Shown here one piece after another: positions 16,507 to 27,076 of a DNA stretch of 64,000 nucleotides. The notes below the pieces were generated by a model. It was not told the DNA's origin and searched no databases. It saw only the letters and a list, made by a program, of their open reading frames with translations. This stretch comes from Photobacterium profundum. GTDB taxonomy: Bacteria > Pseudomonadota > Gammaproteobacteria > Enterobacterales > Vibrionaceae. Numbering within the stretch: the stretch's first letter is position 1; every line of letters starts with the position of its first letter. The stretch is from assembly GCF_003026285.1 (NCBI RefSeq), contig NZ_PYOD01000005.1:248001-312000 (forward strand), given 5' to 3'. Made by a program: the position numbers and the translations under genes.

Positions 16507-19335
16507 TTAGGCTTGATTAAGGTATTCACAGGTTTGACCGTCATTCAAAATCGTCCCTTTTGCTGGCACTGATGGGGTTTCTGGTTCAGCTGGTGGCTCT
16601 CCTTCTGCTGGCACTTCAGGCTCAGGTGGAGGAGGCGGCGGAATGATAACTGCTTCAGGTATATCATCAGCGCGGACTAAGGTCACAATATCACTCCACA
16701 TTTCACCTTCTTGCGTGGTGTACATTAAGGCTTCATCACTCTGCCAACGTGTTTGGTGATTAAAGGCTTTAATCGCAAAGTGTAGGCCATCAGACTCTGT
16801 GACTTTAATTCGCTCATTCATTGAACCATCAAGTGCTTGATAATAAAGGGTGCCATCTTCTTCAATTCGCCACCTGATTTCGAAGTTAAAACCACAACCA
16901 TCAGTATCGCCGTATGAACCTTTGAAGTAGTCACCGTCAAAATTGTCTGTGAGTTTTAAATACCGTGAACTATCACCAGCAAACGTTAAAGCGAGATCAT
17001 CGCTGGTAACACCGGCATCATTAAGCAACATATTTTCTGTAAAACGAGTGGTTTTTTGCTCCCAGCTAACAAGGCACGCTGCTGTTTGCGTTGTGTATTG
17101 AGTCAGTGATTGTTTGGTGATTGGGGCTATGGTGTCAAAGCTCCAACCAGAATCATTTGTATCACAGGCTAAAAGCTGATCGGGTGCGTATTCTTTTACG
17201 ATTTTAGAATAAACCGTTTCAGAGGGTGAACCGACACCGTCATCGTTAATTGAATAGGCCTTTATCACATGTAATTTATCGTTTAGGTTGTGGTTCGTTC
17301 TTGCCCAATAATCGAAATTGTCATCACTGGCTGGTGATGTCCAATCCATACGTAAATAGCCATCGTCTGTTAAAGACCATGTTCTGACAATGTCTTCTTT
17401 AACGCTATTTTTGTAAAATTCCCAATTATTATTTTCCTTTAAAATGATGGTGCTTATTTCACCTTCAGGAGTGATTTGAACAATATGTTGATCGATTAAT
17501 TCGCTAATGGTTTGAGTATTAAAACGATCATCACCACCACATTCAATCACAGCGTTAAGGTATTTATCTCCATTGGCATTGGATGTGTTGCCATAATTAC
17601 AAAGACCAAAAGCGGGAAGATTACTGCGTGAGGCAAGAGCAAAAATTTGTTCCTTAGCGGCAACGTTAAATCCTGAAAAATGAGATTTTTCACCATCGAG
17701 CAGTGTTTCACCTATATTGATGTAATTTTTATCATTCACTAAGAACAGTTGGCGTGTATCGAAGTCATAACTTGCATCAAGTTGGGTAATAAGATTGGGT
17801 ACCTCGAATCGGATGAGTTCTTTACCAAACGTATTGACTGAGCCCCATGTACCTTCGGCTTGAACTTGCCAATTATCACCTGCAACCTTGTACCAGTAAA
17901 GTACGGTATTGAAGTCATTACTAATAAATTCAGCCACGATATTATCTGAGATCTTAAAGCCATTAACATTTAGGAATGTTTCGCTAGGCTCGTTGGTAAA
18001 GATATCGTCAAGATCAGTGTAATAAAGAAGCGGGGCGATAACGGGAGCAATACGGCAATCAGCGACATCATTTCGGTTATTACATAATAGGTGTTGGTCT
18101 GTTTGAGGTTTCCATGTGAAATAAAAGCCGTATGCACCGTCTTCAAACACGCCATCTTCTTTTATGTATTTAGTCAGGCGGTGATTCTCTTCTGTCGCTA
18201 AATAATCGTGCATTTTTTTATCAGTTAACGAGTAAGCATTAGCTTCGAGTGTTAGCCCTTTATCATCATCGTTATTGAGTGCCGCATTGGTCAAAATAGC
18301 GGTTCTTGGTGTAATAAACAGCACTTGTAAATAATCGTACAGCCCGACCCAACCTTCAGCGGTAAGGATTTGTTCCGTAATATCATCGTCACTAAATGCA
18401 GTTGTGCCGCTGAAGTAAGTGAAATATTCACTCAATGTGATTTCTTCGTCACCATTTTTATCCCACTTATATTGAGCGGTTATACTTTCTTGCCCATCGT
18501 GAGACGTATGGTCGGCATTGATATTATTACCTTCGTTAGATGCCTGACTTTTTAGCTGCCAGAATCCTTCCGTTAAAATCGCCTGTACGTCTGAAATTTC
18601 GCTGCTTTGCTCGGTGTATTTACGTTCAATTAAGCCTGATGTCATTGCTTTAACGAGGGTTAAATCCATCATACTTTCAACAGTGATACCCCTTAGGCCG
18701 ATTTGTGAAACTAAAATATTATTAAGTTCGACCCCTATTTCATCAAACATCTCTGTCGCAGTACGTAACTCTATAAAGCCAGGTTTAGAAACGACCTCAC
18801 TAAATATTCCCCAATCGTCATCATTAACTACTTTTTGTGCCACAGAGAAGTAGGCGAGGGTCGAGCTGAGCGTGACAGCAACATCGGTAGAGAGAAGTGG
18901 CGCAACAAAGACATTATCAGGCAGTGCTTCACCAATGATAAAATCAGGCGTATTGAAACGGCTAACAAGAACAACAGCATTGAAGCGTGTAAGCGTATCT
19001 GCATCAATAATATATGTTCCTACTGGGCCTTCTTCCCAATGGGTAATATCAGCTTGTCGATAAATTTTACCCTCAGCATCAAGCAGAACAATAACAAAAT
19101 TACCCTCACTAAGATTGATGAGTGCATCGGCATAGGCACTTTTCATGATACCAGTCGTTGATTGGTAGGCTGTGTTAACACCTAGTGGTACATCAACACT
19201 AATATTGAAGCGGGTTGAGACTGGTACTTGTGCTGCGGGTGCTGCTGCAACAGGATCTCCAGGTCCTCCGCCACCACAGGCTTGTAACAAACCTAATGCC
19301 ACAGCACAGAGTAATACTCTTAGATAATTGCGCAT
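16507..19335 (-). CDS. Large secreted lipoprotein with EF-hand-like loop
   Basis: A 942-residue protein of unknown function. A lipoprotein signal peptide is clear, with lipobox LLQAC and lipidated Cys20, followed by a Gly-rich then Ala/Pro-rich linker. DKNGDEEITLSE at residues 292-303 fits a canonical calcium-binding EF-hand loop. Near the C-terminus (about 900-930) is a Pro/Glu-rich stretch with seven consecutive prolines, then a single closing Cys in DGQTCEYLNQA. The rest is acidic, aromatic and rich in Asn/Asp, typical of exported surface proteins of marine bacteria. No enzyme motif is recognisable. It is flanked by its own terminator and is not in an operon. Confidence 0.75.
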   Translation of the reverse strand: MRNYLRVLLCAVALGLLQACGGGGPGDPVAAAPAAQVPVSTRFNISVDVPLGVNTAYQSTTGIMKSAYADALINLSEGNFVIVLLDAEGKIYRQADITHWEEGPVGTYIIDADTLTRFNAVVLVSRFNTPDFIIGEALPDNVFVAPLLSTDVAVTLSSTLAYFSVAQKVVNDDDWGIFSEVVSKPGFIELRTATEMFDEIGVELNNILVSQIGLRGITVESMMDLTLVKAMTSGLIERKYTEQSSEISDVQAILTEGFWQLKSQASNEGNNINADHTSHDGQESITAQYKWDKNGDEEITLSEYFTYFSGTTAFSDDDITEQILTAEGWVGLYDYLQVLFITPRTAILTNAALNNDDDKGLTLEANAYSLTDKKMHDYLATEENHRLTKYIKEDGVFEDGAYGFYFTWKPQTDQHLLCNNRNDVADCRIAPVIAPLLYYTDLDDIFTNEPSETFLNVNGFKISDNIVAEFISNDFNTVLYWYKVAGDNWQVQAEGTWGSVNTFGKELIRFEVPNLITQLDASYDFDTRQLFLVNDKNYINIGETLLDGEKSHFSGFNVAAKEQIFALASRSNLPAFGLCNYGNTSNANGDKYLNAVIECGGDDRFNTQTISELIDQHIVQITPEGEISTIILKENNNWEFYKNSVKEDIVRTWSLTDDGYLRMDWTSPASDDNFDYWARTNHNLNDKLHVIKAYSINDDGVGSPSETVYSKIVKEYAPDQLLACDTNDSGWSFDTIAPITKQSLTQYTTQTAACLVSWEQKTTRFTENMLLNDAGVTSDDLALTFAGDSSRYLKLTDNFDGDYFKGSYGDTDGCGFNFEIRWRIEEDGTLYYQALDGSMNERIKVTESDGLHFAIKAFNHQTRWQSDEALMYTTQEGEMWSDIVTLVRADDIPEAVIIPPPPPPEPEVPAEGEPPAEPETPSVPAKGTILNDGQTCEYLNQA

Positions 19336-19554
19336 GCTGACTTCCCCAATTGGTAAATTTTTATGTGTCTTTATTTTTGCTGAGTATAGATATAGGGGAA
19401 TTATTTTGTGTAAAAGGGGAGAGCCGATCTTGGCTATGAAACGGATTCTAATATTTGAGATTATTGTGAGACAGGTAATGAGAAGCGGGTTTTCGCATCA
19501 GGCTGATGATTTTTATTCTAAATAAATCAGTTATTTTAAATAAATTAGCTTTTC

Positions 19555-19590
19555 AAAGAAAACGGTGTCTCTTTAGGAGCCACCGTTAAT
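19555..19590 (-). terminator. Terminator of queE
   Basis: AACGGTG (19561-19567) pairs with CACCGTT (19581-19587), and the minus strand continues TTTTCTTTG. The 19336-19652 gap otherwise holds only the lipoprotein-gene promoter region, with no gene visible. Confidence 0.6.
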
Positions 19591-19652
19591 CTTAATATGT
19601 AACAGCTGTAATTCTTAACAAGTGTTATAGGTAAAAATATGAACGTCAGAAT

Positions 19653-20321
19653 TTAAGCAATAGCTAAATATTTATGTGTCTGAATAGACAACCGCCAGTT
19701 ACGTTTAATGCAAGTTTCGATACATAAATCCGTTGCTCTTGGTTTCTGGCTGATCGGCTGCAAAGCGATGGTCACGTTTTGTTTTAATGTTACGCCGTTA
19801 ATAAGTGTATCAAGCTGTTCAATGTCTTTACTTGTGCCAACAGGGTGCTTGATTTCATCTGCACGTGAAAGTGCTGAAGCTAAAACGGGAAGCTTCGCTT
19901 TCATATTGATTTTAGGGGAGACCGTTACCCAGGTATCTTCAGTTGCCAGAATCTCAGATGTACCACTGGTTTCTATCTGGCAGTTAAACCCAGCGGTTTC
20001 TAATGCCGCTGTTAATGGTATAAGATCATAAATACAAGGTTCGCCACCTGTAATAACCACATGCCTTGCTGTGTAACCTTGATCTTGCAGTAGAGCGACA
20101 ATACCTTGGGCGTCAATATTGGTCCAAAGGGGGGAGTCTCCTTTTTTTGCCATGATGTCATTTAACGATGCATAATCAGTCGGCTCTGCATCCCATGTTT
20201 GCTTGGTATCACACCATGAGCAACCAACAGGGCAAACCTGTAAACGAACAAATATCGCAGGAACACCAGTGAAAGTACCTTCACCCTGAATTGTCTCGAA
20301 GACTTCATTTATCTTGTACAC
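19653..20321 (-). CDS. queE: 7-carboxy-7-deazaguanine synthase (radical SAM)
   Basis: A 222-residue radical SAM enzyme of queuosine biosynthesis that converts 6-carboxytetrahydropterin to 7-carboxy-7-deazaguanine. The iron-sulphur cysteines are C30, C34 and C37 (CPVGCSWCDTK), the CxxxCxxC spacing expected for the family. The opening KINEVFETIQGEGTFTGVPAIF is the QueE signature, and VITGGEPCIYDL is the SAM-binding GGE motif. It is not beside other queuosine genes here. The 230-bp region upstream shows no clear preQ1 riboswitch. Confidence 0.93.
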   Translation of the reverse strand: MYKINEVFETIQGEGTFTGVPAIFVRLQVCPVGCSWCDTKQTWDAEPTDYASLNDIMAKKGDSPLWTNIDAQGIVALLQDQGYTARHVVITGGEPCIYDLIPLTAALETAGFNCQIETSGTSEILATEDTWVTVSPKINMKAKLPVLASALSRADEIKHPVGTSKDIEQLDTLINGVTLKQNVTIALQPISQKPRATDLCIETCIKRNWRLSIQTHKYLAIA

Positions 20322-20601
20322 CGCATAACCTCATGGCGAATCAGAATTGTGATGAGGGATTCTGATTCAAAAAATATAAATTTTATTTTCAAAATTAAAT
20401 GTGCAAAAAACACAAGCGGGGCATTATGTCAGAACAAAAAGTAGTTGTCTTTACTCATTCCTCGTGACACGTATCACGTACTGAGAAGAATAGTCTTCAC
20501 AATTACTTCGCAAAGTAAAAAAATTAGTTCGCAACGAAAAATAATGTTATTTTTTGTTTTTTTATAGTATCGATTTTTTATTTTTAGACGGGAGTAATGG
20601 C

Positions 20602-21816
20602 ATGTATGTCGCTCAGCCTGGACATATTGACCACATTAAACGTAATAATGCCGGCAGCGTGTACAAACTTATTGATTTATTTGGGCCTATTTCGCGAATT
20701 GAATTATCTAAACGAAGTCTGTTAGCACCTGCAAGTATTACAAAGATTACGCGTGAGTTGATAGATGCTCACTTAATCAAAGAAACGCAGTATCAAGAAA
20801 CCCTAAGTCGAGGTCGTCCCGCTATTGGTTTAGTGCCTGCCAATGAAGGCTGGCAGTTTTTATCAATACGATTAGGACGTGGTTATTTAACTATTGCTTT
20901 GCATGAATTAGGCGGTGATATCTTGATGGAAGAGCGTCAAGATATTGAAGAGTTACAACAAGAAGCGGTTATTGAGAAGTTACTGAGTGAAATTAACATT
21001 TTCTTTGCTAACCATGTTAGTGAGTTAGACCGAATAACTGCGATTGCCTTAACATTACCTGGCTTGGTGAACTCACAAGAAGGTATTGTTTTACAGATGC
21101 CGCATTACGATGTGAAAAATCTGGCGTTGGGTCCGACTATTCATGAAGCGACGGGCTTACCTGTATTTATTGGTAACGATACCCGATCTTGGGCGCTGGC
21201 TGAGAAGCTATTTGGTAACTCCCGAGGTGTTGCTAACTCCATTTTAGTGTCAATTCATAATGGCGTTGGTGCTGGTATTATTTTGGATGACAAAGTACTA
21301 CAAGGCAGTACGGGGAATGTCGGAGAGTTAGGGCACATTCAAATTAAGCCTTATGGCAAGCGGTGCTTCTGTGGCAATCACGGTTGTTTAGAGACAGTTG
21401 CGAGCTTAAAAGCGATTTTGGAGCAAATTGAACAGCGATTAAAAGAAGGGCACCCTTCTTGTTTGCATGGCACAACACCTACAATTGAAAGTATTTGTGA
21501 TGCAGCAGTTGCAGGAGATACGTTAGCGCGTCAAGTTATTATTGAACTTGGCCATCATCTTGGGCAAGCTATTGCGATCATGGTGAACTTGTTTAACCCA
21601 GATAAAATCTTAATCGGAGGGGAATTTAATCGTGCTAAAAAAGTGTTATACCCCGCGATATTAGAGTGCATTCGTAATCAATCTTTACCTGTTTATAATC
21701 GTGACTTAATTGTTGAAGAAAGTTGCTTTTATACACAAGCGACGATGCCCGGTGCAGCTCTGGTTAAGCAGGCGATGTATGACGGTCACTTATTAATGAA
21801 GTTAGTTGATGGCTAG
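20602..21816 (+). CDS. mlc: Mlc-type ROK transcriptional repressor
   Basis: A 404-residue regulator when started at the ATG at 20602, which has GGGAG 7 bases upstream. An upstream TTG at 20554 is in frame but gives a non-family extension. E. coli Mlc has 406 residues and begins with the same QPGHID-IK-NAG-VY pattern. An N-terminal winged helix covers about residues 10-70 (SRIELSKRSLLAPASITKI), followed by an ROK domain. The zinc site is GHIQIKPYGKRCFCGNHGC. Mlc represses PTS glucose and related genes and is inactivated by binding dephosphorylated EIICB-Glc. NagC is the paralogous alternative; the N-terminus favours Mlc. Confidence 0.88.
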   Translation: MYVAQPGHIDHIKRNNAGSVYKLIDLFGPISRIELSKRSLLAPASITKITRELIDAHLIKETQYQETLSRGRPAIGLVPANEGWQFLSIRLGRGYLTIALHELGGDILMEERQDIEELQQEAVIEKLLSEINIFFANHVSELDRITAIALTLPGLVNSQEGIVLQMPHYDVKNLALGPTIHEATGLPVFIGNDTRSWALAEKLFGNSRGVANSILVSIHNGVGAGIILDDKVLQGSTGNVGELGHIQIKPYGKRCFCGNHGCLETVASLKAILEQIEQRLKEGHPSCLHGTTPTIESICDAAVAGDTLARQVIIELGHHLGQAIAIMVNLFNPDKILIGGEFNRAKKVLYPAILECIRNQSLPVYNRDLIVEESCFYTQATMPGAALVKQAMYDGHLLMKLVDG

Positions 21817-21840
21817 GGGTTGTTTGTATTTTAAATAAAT

Positions 21841-21868
21841 AAACGCAGTGAATAACTGCGTTTTTTTT
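21841..21868 (+). terminator. Terminator after mlc
   Basis: AAACGCAGT / ACTGCGTTT with a 5-base loop is followed by eight Ts. It serves mlc and possibly the convergent Lon-domain gene. Confidence 0.85.
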
Positions 21869-21892
21869 GAATATACAAAGACAAAATAGATA

Positions 21893-22459
21893 TCATCTTT
21901 TTTTCAATTCTTCTTCAATTACAGTATGAAGAAAAGACATAGCGGCACGACTATCAACTCTGCTCATGAACCATTGTTTTTGATTCGTCTCGAGAGGTAA
22001 TATTTCCAACCATCGCTGGCATACCCAGGTCATGTCATTGAAATCAGGTTCTTGATAGTACTCACCATGTTCAGGGTACTCCCTAAAAAGGGTTCTTAAG
22101 CTATTAGCAATATCGCGGTCAACAAATTTAATGTCGGATTTTGACCAATTTTCTAACATGGTTACCTCGCCGACAATTAAGCCATCTTCCTCTTCCCAAT
22201 GGTCGTTAATTATAAATTTTTCAACACCTTTGATAGTGATACCAAGTAATCCATCAGGAAGAGCTTCAAAATCTGTAATGATGACACGAGTACCAAAGTG
22301 GCAAAGTGTTTTATCATTTTTCATGCACAAGCCAAAGCCGTCATTGCAAGCCATCGCAAGCTTCACTAAGCGTATGTAGCGTGGTTCGAAAATCCTAAGC
22401 TTACTGATACCACCTGGTAACAAATACATTTGCATAGGAAAAAGGGGCAGTTGCATCAT
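21893..22459 (-). CDS. Lon N-terminal-domain (PUA-like) protein
   Basis: A 188-residue stand-alone version of the substrate-binding N-domain of Lon protease. The signature opening QLPLFPMQMYLLPGGISKLRIFEPRY is the family motif, followed by GFGLCMKND and GTRVIITDFEALPDGLLGI. It has no ATPase or Ser-Lys protease part and is not a broken lon, because this short single-domain form is widespread. It may act as an adaptor, but its function is unknown. AAGGG lies 6 bases before the first ATG, which decides the start over the second Met. Confidence 0.8.
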   Translation of the reverse strand: MMQLPLFPMQMYLLPGGISKLRIFEPRYIRLVKLAMACNDGFGLCMKNDKTLCHFGTRVIITDFEALPDGLLGITIKGVEKFIINDHWEEEDGLIVGEVTMLENWSKSDIKFVDRDIANSLRTLFREYPEHGEYYQEPDFNDMTWVCQRWLEILPLETNQKQWFMSRVDSRAAMSFLHTVIEEELKKR

Positions 22460-22527
22460 TGGTCACCCTTACTGTCGTTATATCTATATTACGTATGATG
22501 TTTCTTTAACGATCAGTATTCAGTATA

Positions 22528-22555
22528 AGCAGACAAAGATAGGAATCTGTCTGCT
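22528..22555 (-). terminator. Hairpin after bioA
   Basis: AGCAGACA / TGTCTGCT with an internal loop lies 36 bases past the bioA stop. The T tract is weak, so confidence is moderate. Confidence 0.5.
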
Positions 22556-22590
22556 TTTCGATAATACGAAAGAGTAATCCAACCCTGGCT

Positions 22591-23877
22591 TTATTGTGAT
22601 TTTAGCGTTCGCAATATTGCTACAGTGAGACAGCTAAGTTCTTGTGGTGTAATAATAAAAGGGGGCATGATGTAAATCAGTTTGCCAAATGGACGAATCC
22701 ATACACCTGCGTCTACAAAACTTTTTTGAATTTCAGCCATGTTGACAGGTTCGTATAGCTCAACTACGCCAATAGCGCCTAACCATCTAACGGCTTTAAC
22801 ACAATCAAGTTGACCAATTTCTGGCAATAGCTCTGACAATTGTTGTTCAATGCTTAAAACTTGCTGCCGCCAATTACCTTGTATTAAAATTTCGAGGCTG
22901 GCATTGCCAACGGCACAGGCCAAAGGATTACCCATGAATGTGGGGCCGTGCATAAAGCAAGCGGCTTCACCACTGCATACTGTATCTGCCACGTGTTTGG
23001 TGGCTAGCGTCGCCGATAATGTCATGTACCCACCAGTGAGTGCTTTGCCGACACACATAATATCAGGGCTAATTCCTGCATGTTCACAGGCAAACATTTT
23101 TCCTGTTCTACCGAAGCCCGTTGCAATTTCGTCTGCAATTAATAATACATTATGTTCATCACATAATTCACGAATGCGTTTGAGGTACATCGGGTGGTAA
23201 ATACGCATGCCTCCTGCACCTTGAACAATGGGTTCAATAATAACAGCGGCTAATTGTTCTTTATTATTGTTTAGCTTCTCTTTGAAATCGCTAATGTCAC
23301 TCTCACACCATTCCTCGTAAAAACCAAGCTCTGATGATTCTGCAAAAATGTGCTCAGGTAAAAAGCCTTTGTATAGGCTATGCATGGAATTATCAGGGTC
23401 GGTAACCGACATTGCAGCAAATGTATCGCCATGGTAACCGTGACGAACGGTTAAGAATTTAGGGCGAAGCTGCCCTTTTGCATGCCAATATTGCAATGCC
23501 ATTTTTAATGAGACTTCAACCGCAACAGAACCAGAATCAGCTAAGAAAACATGCTGTAAAGGTTCAGGCGTTATGGCTATAAGTTTACGGCAAAGTTCGA
23601 CAGCAGGTTCATGCGTAATACCACCAAACATGACATGTGACATTTTATCGATTTGATTTTTTGCTGCCTGATTAAGAGCCGGGTGGTTATAGCCATGAAT
23701 TGTTGACCACCATGAAGACATACCATCGATAAGCTTACGACCATCTTCTAATGTGAGATACACCCCGCTGGCACTTTCAACCGGATAACAAGGCAGCGGA
23801 TTTATCGTCGATGTGTAGGGGTGCCAAACATGCTGTTGGTCAAATTCCAAATCAATCTTATTGGTTGTTTTTTGCAC
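22591..23877 (-). CDS. bioA: Adenosylmethionine-8-amino-7-oxononanoate aminotransferase
   Basis: A 428-residue class III PLP aminotransferase that makes 7,8-diaminopelargonate from KAPA with SAM as amino donor. BioA motifs are VWHPYTS near the N-terminus, GMSSWWSTIHGYNHP, RHGYHGDT, IADEIATGFGRTG and the PLP lysine in VGKALTGGY. The start is GTG at 23877 with AAGG 9 bases upstream. That ribosome binding site overlaps one half of the presumed BirA operator. It is divergent from bioBFCD, the classical gammaproteobacterial layout. Confidence 0.94.
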   Translation of the reverse strand: MQKTTNKIDLEFDQQHVWHPYTSTINPLPCYPVESASGVYLTLEDGRKLIDGMSSWWSTIHGYNHPALNQAAKNQIDKMSHVMFGGITHEPAVELCRKLIAITPEPLQHVFLADSGSVAVEVSLKMALQYWHAKGQLRPKFLTVRHGYHGDTFAAMSVTDPDNSMHSLYKGFLPEHIFAESSELGFYEEWCESDISDFKEKLNNNKEQLAAVIIEPIVQGAGGMRIYHPMYLKRIRELCDEHNVLLIADEIATGFGRTGKMFACEHAGISPDIMCVGKALTGGYMTLSATLATKHVADTVCSGEAACFMHGPTFMGNPLACAVGNASLEILIQGNWRQQVLSIEQQLSELLPEIGQLDCVKAVRWLGAIGVVELYEPVNMAEIQKSFVDAGVWIRPFGKLIYIMPPFIITPQELSCLTVAILRTLKSQ

Positions 23878-23879
23878 AG

Positions 23880-23912
23880 ATGTAAACCTTGGTGTCTATT
23901 GTATGTTGACAG
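23880..23912. promoter_or_regulatory. BirA-type biotin operator between bioA and bioB
   Basis: ATGTAAACC (23880-23888) and TGTTGACAG (23904-23912) match the E. coli-type bio box halves TTGTAAACC and GGTTGACAA at 8/9 and 7/9, separated by 15 bases, within the usual spacing. It would let biotinoyl-AMP-bound BirA repress both directions. A 7-bp hairpin (GTCTACT / AGTAGAC, 23912-23932) adjoins it. Confidence 0.75.
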
Positions 23913-24029
23913 TCTACTAACTCTCAGTAGACTAGCCAAGTATAGAAAGCCGCTAGGGTCCAGATATTTTCTTAAAAAGAGGATTCTAGTGAGAGCAACA
24001 ATATTATTACTATAAAGAGGTTATACACT

Positions 24030-25082
24030 GTGGAAGTACGTCACGATTGGACAGTTGCGGAAGTTCAAGCCTTGTTTGAAAAGCCGTTTATGGATCTTGT
24101 ATTTGAAGCTCAGCAAGTACATCGCCAATATCATGAACCTAACAAGGTGCAGGTGAGTACATTACTTTCAATCAAAACGGGTGCATGCCCTGAAGATTGT
24201 AAATACTGCCCACAAAGTGCGCACTATCGTACAGATGTCGAGCGTGAGCGTTTATTAGAAGTTGAAAAAGTATTGGATGCTGCGCAGAAAGCGAAAGTAT
24301 CGGGTGCAACGCGTTTTTGCATGGGCGCTGCTTGGAAGAACCCTAAAGAACGTGATATGCCGTATTTAATGGATATGATCCGTGGCGTTAAAGATATAGG
24401 TCTTGAGACGTGTATGACACTGGGTATGATCACGGGTGGTCAAGCCGATGAATTAGCGGGTGCCGGTTTAGATTACTACAACCATAATCTTGATACGTCG
24501 CCAGAATATTACGGTCAGGTTATTACAACACGTACTTACCAAGATCGCTTAGACACATTAAGCCATGTGCGCGATGCAGGCATGAAAATTTGTTCTGGCG
24601 GTATTATCGGCATGGGTGAAAGTTCACGCGACCGTGCAGGTTTATTGGTAGAGCTTGCAACATTGCCAACCCACCCTGAAAGTGTGCCAATTAATATGTT
24701 GGTAAAAGTAAAAGGCACACCAATGGAAAATGTGGAGGATGTCGACCCGTTTGATTTCATTCGTATTATTGCCGTTGCACGAATCATAATGCCAATGTCT
24801 TCAGTGCGTTTGTCTGCAGGTCGTGAAGACATGAACGAACAGATGCAAACGTTATGTTTCATGGCGGGTGCTAACTCAGTATTCTACGGTTGTAAGCTAT
24901 TAACGACACCGAATCCAGGTGAAGATAAAGACATGCAATTGTTTGCTAAGCTAGGTATTAATAGCCAAGAGCAAGCAGCGAAACCTGATGAAGTGCAAGA
25001 GCATGAATTGTTAGGGCAGGTTGCACAACGTGTTGCTGCGCGTCCGGGTAAAGATGATTTATTCTACGATGCCACTGTCTAA
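24030..25082 (+). CDS. bioB: Biotin synthase (radical SAM)
   Basis: A 350-residue radical SAM enzyme that inserts sulphur into dethiobiotin. The SAM-cluster cysteines C53, C57 and C60 ([16 protein letters not shown]) match E. coli numbering. Other motifs are [23 protein letters not shown] and SVRLSAGRE. The start is GTG at 24030 with AGAGG about 10 bases upstream. It is the first gene of bioBFCD, and the last 14 bases overlap bioF, so translation is probably coupled. Confidence 0.96.
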   Translation: MEVRHDWTVAEVQALFEKPFMDLVFEAQQVHRQYHEPNKVQVSTLLSIKTGACPEDCKYCPQSAHYRTDVERERLLEVEKVLDAAQKAKVSGATRFCMGAAWKNPKERDMPYLMDMIRGVKDIGLETCMTLGMITGGQADELAGAGLDYYNHNLDTSPEYYGQVITTRTYQDRLDTLSHVRDAGMKICSGGIIGMGESSRDRAGLLVELATLPTHPESVPINMLVKVKGTPMENVEDVDPFDFIRIIAVARIIMPMSSVRLSAGREDMNEQMQTLCFMAGANSVFYGCKLLTTPNPGEDKDMQLFAKLGINSQEQAAKPDEVQEHELLGQVAQRVAARPGKDDLFYDATV

Positions 25083-26247
25083 TCGTCGTTTTAACCACAA
25101 AATAAAACACGCGCTGGAAGCACGAGAAACCCAAGGGTTATATCGCCAGCGTGCTTGTTTGTCTCGTGCTGAGCAAAGTGTTGAGCATCAAGGTACATCG
25201 TTACTTAACTTTTCGAGTAATGACTACCTTGGTTTGGCACAAGATCCCGCCATATTATCGGCATGGCAAGAGGGCTTAACCCTGTTCGGTGCCGGTAGTG
25301 GTGCATCACCTTTAGTAACTGGTTTTCATTCCGCTCACAAAACACTAGAAGATCAACTCGCCGACTGGCTGGGGTACGATCGGGCATTATTGTTTAATAG
25401 CGGTTTCAGTGCGAACCAAGCGGTTTTGTTTACGATTCCAGATAAGCATGATGTATTAATTCAAGATAAGTTGAACCATGCATCATTGATGGAAGCTGGT
25501 CTGTTATCACCTGCAACCATGCGCCGATTCGCTCATAATGATCTTTCTGCATTAACTCGCTTACTTCATCAAACCAATGATAAATCTCCCTCTATTAACC
25601 CATTAGTGATTACTGAAGGGGTCTTTAGTATGGATGGTGATTTATCACCGTTGGCTAACATTTCAGAGCAATGTAGCCAACATGATGCGTGGTTAATGGT
25701 TGATGATGCACATGGCTGTGGGGTGTTGGGTGATAAAGGGCGAGGCAGTTGTGACCTTGCAGGGGTGAAAGCCGACATACTTATTGTGACATTTGGCAAA
25801 GCCTTTGGATTATCAGGTGCTGCTGTCATGTGCAATAACGATACTGCTGAATACTTAATTCAATTTGCTCGTCATTTCATTTATTCGACGTCAATGCCTC
25901 CATCACAAGCTCACGCATTAAGTGCGGCTTGTTGCCTTATTCAATCAGATGATTGGCGTCGTGAAAAATTGCATGATTTAGGGCACTTACTCTTTGAAAG
26001 TGTCGAGAGTTCAATACAACTGGTTGATACGCATACTCCGATAAAACCCTTAATTATTGGTGATAGTCATAGAGCGTTATCGGTTTCCAATGCATTAAAA
26101 GCGAAAGGTTTATGGGTAAGTGCAATTAGACCACCAACCGTTCCCGTCAATAGTGCACGTTTAAGAATAACGTTAACGGCCGCACATACAGAACAAGATA
26201 TTAAACGATTAGCAACAACGTTAAATGAGGTGATTAATGATGAATAA
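25069..26247 (+). CDS. bioF: 8-amino-7-oxononanoate synthase
   Basis: A 392-residue PLP enzyme that condenses pimeloyl-ACP (or CoA) with alanine to KAPA. The start at the ATG at 25069 gives the family-like opening [17 protein letters not shown]; longer in-frame starts lie inside bioB and look wrong. Motifs are [23 protein letters not shown] and the PLP lysine in [13 protein letters not shown], then [12 protein letters not shown]. It overlaps bioB by 14 bp and bioC by 11 bp. Confidence 0.93.
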   Translation: MPLSNRRFNHKIKHALEARETQGLYRQRACLSRAEQSVEHQGTSLLNFSSNDYLGLAQDPAILSAWQEGLTLFGAGSGASPLVTGFHSAHKTLEDQLADWLGYDRALLFNSGFSANQAVLFTIPDKHDVLIQDKLNHASLMEAGLLSPATMRRFAHNDLSALTRLLHQTNDKSPSINPLVITEGVFSMDGDLSPLANISEQCSQHDAWLMVDDAHGCGVLGDKGRGSCDLAGVKADILIVTFGKAFGLSGAAVMCNNDTAEYLIQFARHFIYSTSMPPSQAHALSAACCLIQSDDWRREKLHDLGHLLFESVESSIQLVDTHTPIKPLIIGDSHRALSVSNALKAKGLWVSAIRPPTVPVNSARLRITLTAAHTEQDIKRLATTLNEVINDE

Positions 26248-27076
26248 AGTTAATGCTGTCACCCATGACACAGCAAAATTAAAAACAAACGACATTCCTC
26301 AAATAGATAAACAAGCCGTGGCAGAAGCATTTGGTCGTGCAGCAAAGCATTACGATAAAGCGGCTGCTTTTCAGCGCATTGTCGGTCATCAGTTACTTGA
26401 GCGTTTACCTGCGGTTATTCAGGCAGGTACTCGCGTATTGGATTTAGGGTGCGGCACTGGGTATTTTTCAGAGCAATTAATGCAACGTGGTTATGATGTT
26501 TTGGCCGCTGATTTGTCGATAGAAATGCTGGTACAGGCAAAGTCTCGTTGTGGCGATAGTGTTACCTATTTAGAAGCAGATGCTGAGAACTTACCTATTA
26601 AAGATAATCAGTTTGATGTTGCGTTTAGTAGCCTTGCCCTGCAGTGGTGTGATGATCTGTCTGTACCATTGAAAGAGTTGCGTCGTGTGGTGAAGCCTGG
26701 TGGTAAAATTATGTTTACCACTTTAGTAGAGGGTTCATTATTTGAGCTTTCGCAGGCATGGCAAGAGGTTGATCGATATCAACATGTGAACCATTTTCTT
26801 TCGCAAAAGGCGATAAAACTTGCGCTGGCGCAAGCGGGAGGAGCAATCGATACCCTAGACTTCAAGCCAATTAGAGTGAATTATCCAGCGGCAGTTGGAC
26901 TCATGAAGGACCTAAAAGGGATAGGGGCGACTCATTTACCACAAGGGCGCAAAGCAGGCTTGGCCGGTCGTAAAACGATCATGGCATTAGAGAGCGCCTA
27001 CAATGAGTTTCGAGATGAGAATGGTCAACTGCCAGCTACATATCAAGTCTGTTTTGGAGTAATAATAAATGACTAA
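26237..27076 (+). CDS. bioC: Malonyl-ACP O-methyltransferase
   Basis: A 279-residue SAM methyltransferase that methylates malonyl-ACP to start pimelate synthesis through the fatty acid cycle. SAM motif I is [15 protein letters not shown], preceded by the BioC-type segment [18 protein letters not shown]. The post-motif [21 protein letters not shown] is also typical. The start is ATG at 26237 with GAGG 6 bases upstream. A partner BioH is not in the window; it is commonly unlinked. It overlaps bioD by 8 bp. Confidence 0.93.
   Translation: MMNKVNAVTHDTAKLKTNDIPQIDKQAVAEAFGRAAKHYDKAAAFQRIVGHQLLERLPAVIQAGTRVLDLGCGTGYFSEQLMQRGYDVLAADLSIEMLVQAKSRCGDSVTYLEADAENLPIKDNQFDVAFSSLALQWCDDLSVPLKELRRVVKPGGKIMFTTLVEGSLFELSQAWQEVDRYQHVNHFLSQKAIKLALAQAGGAIDTLDFKPIRVNYPAAVGLMKDLKGIGATHLPQGRKAGLAGRKTIMALESAYNEFRDENGQLPATYQVCFGVIIND

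Noticed and set aside
20322..20601. preQ1 riboswitch near queE
   Set aside because: No matching core sequence is visible in the queE upstream region.
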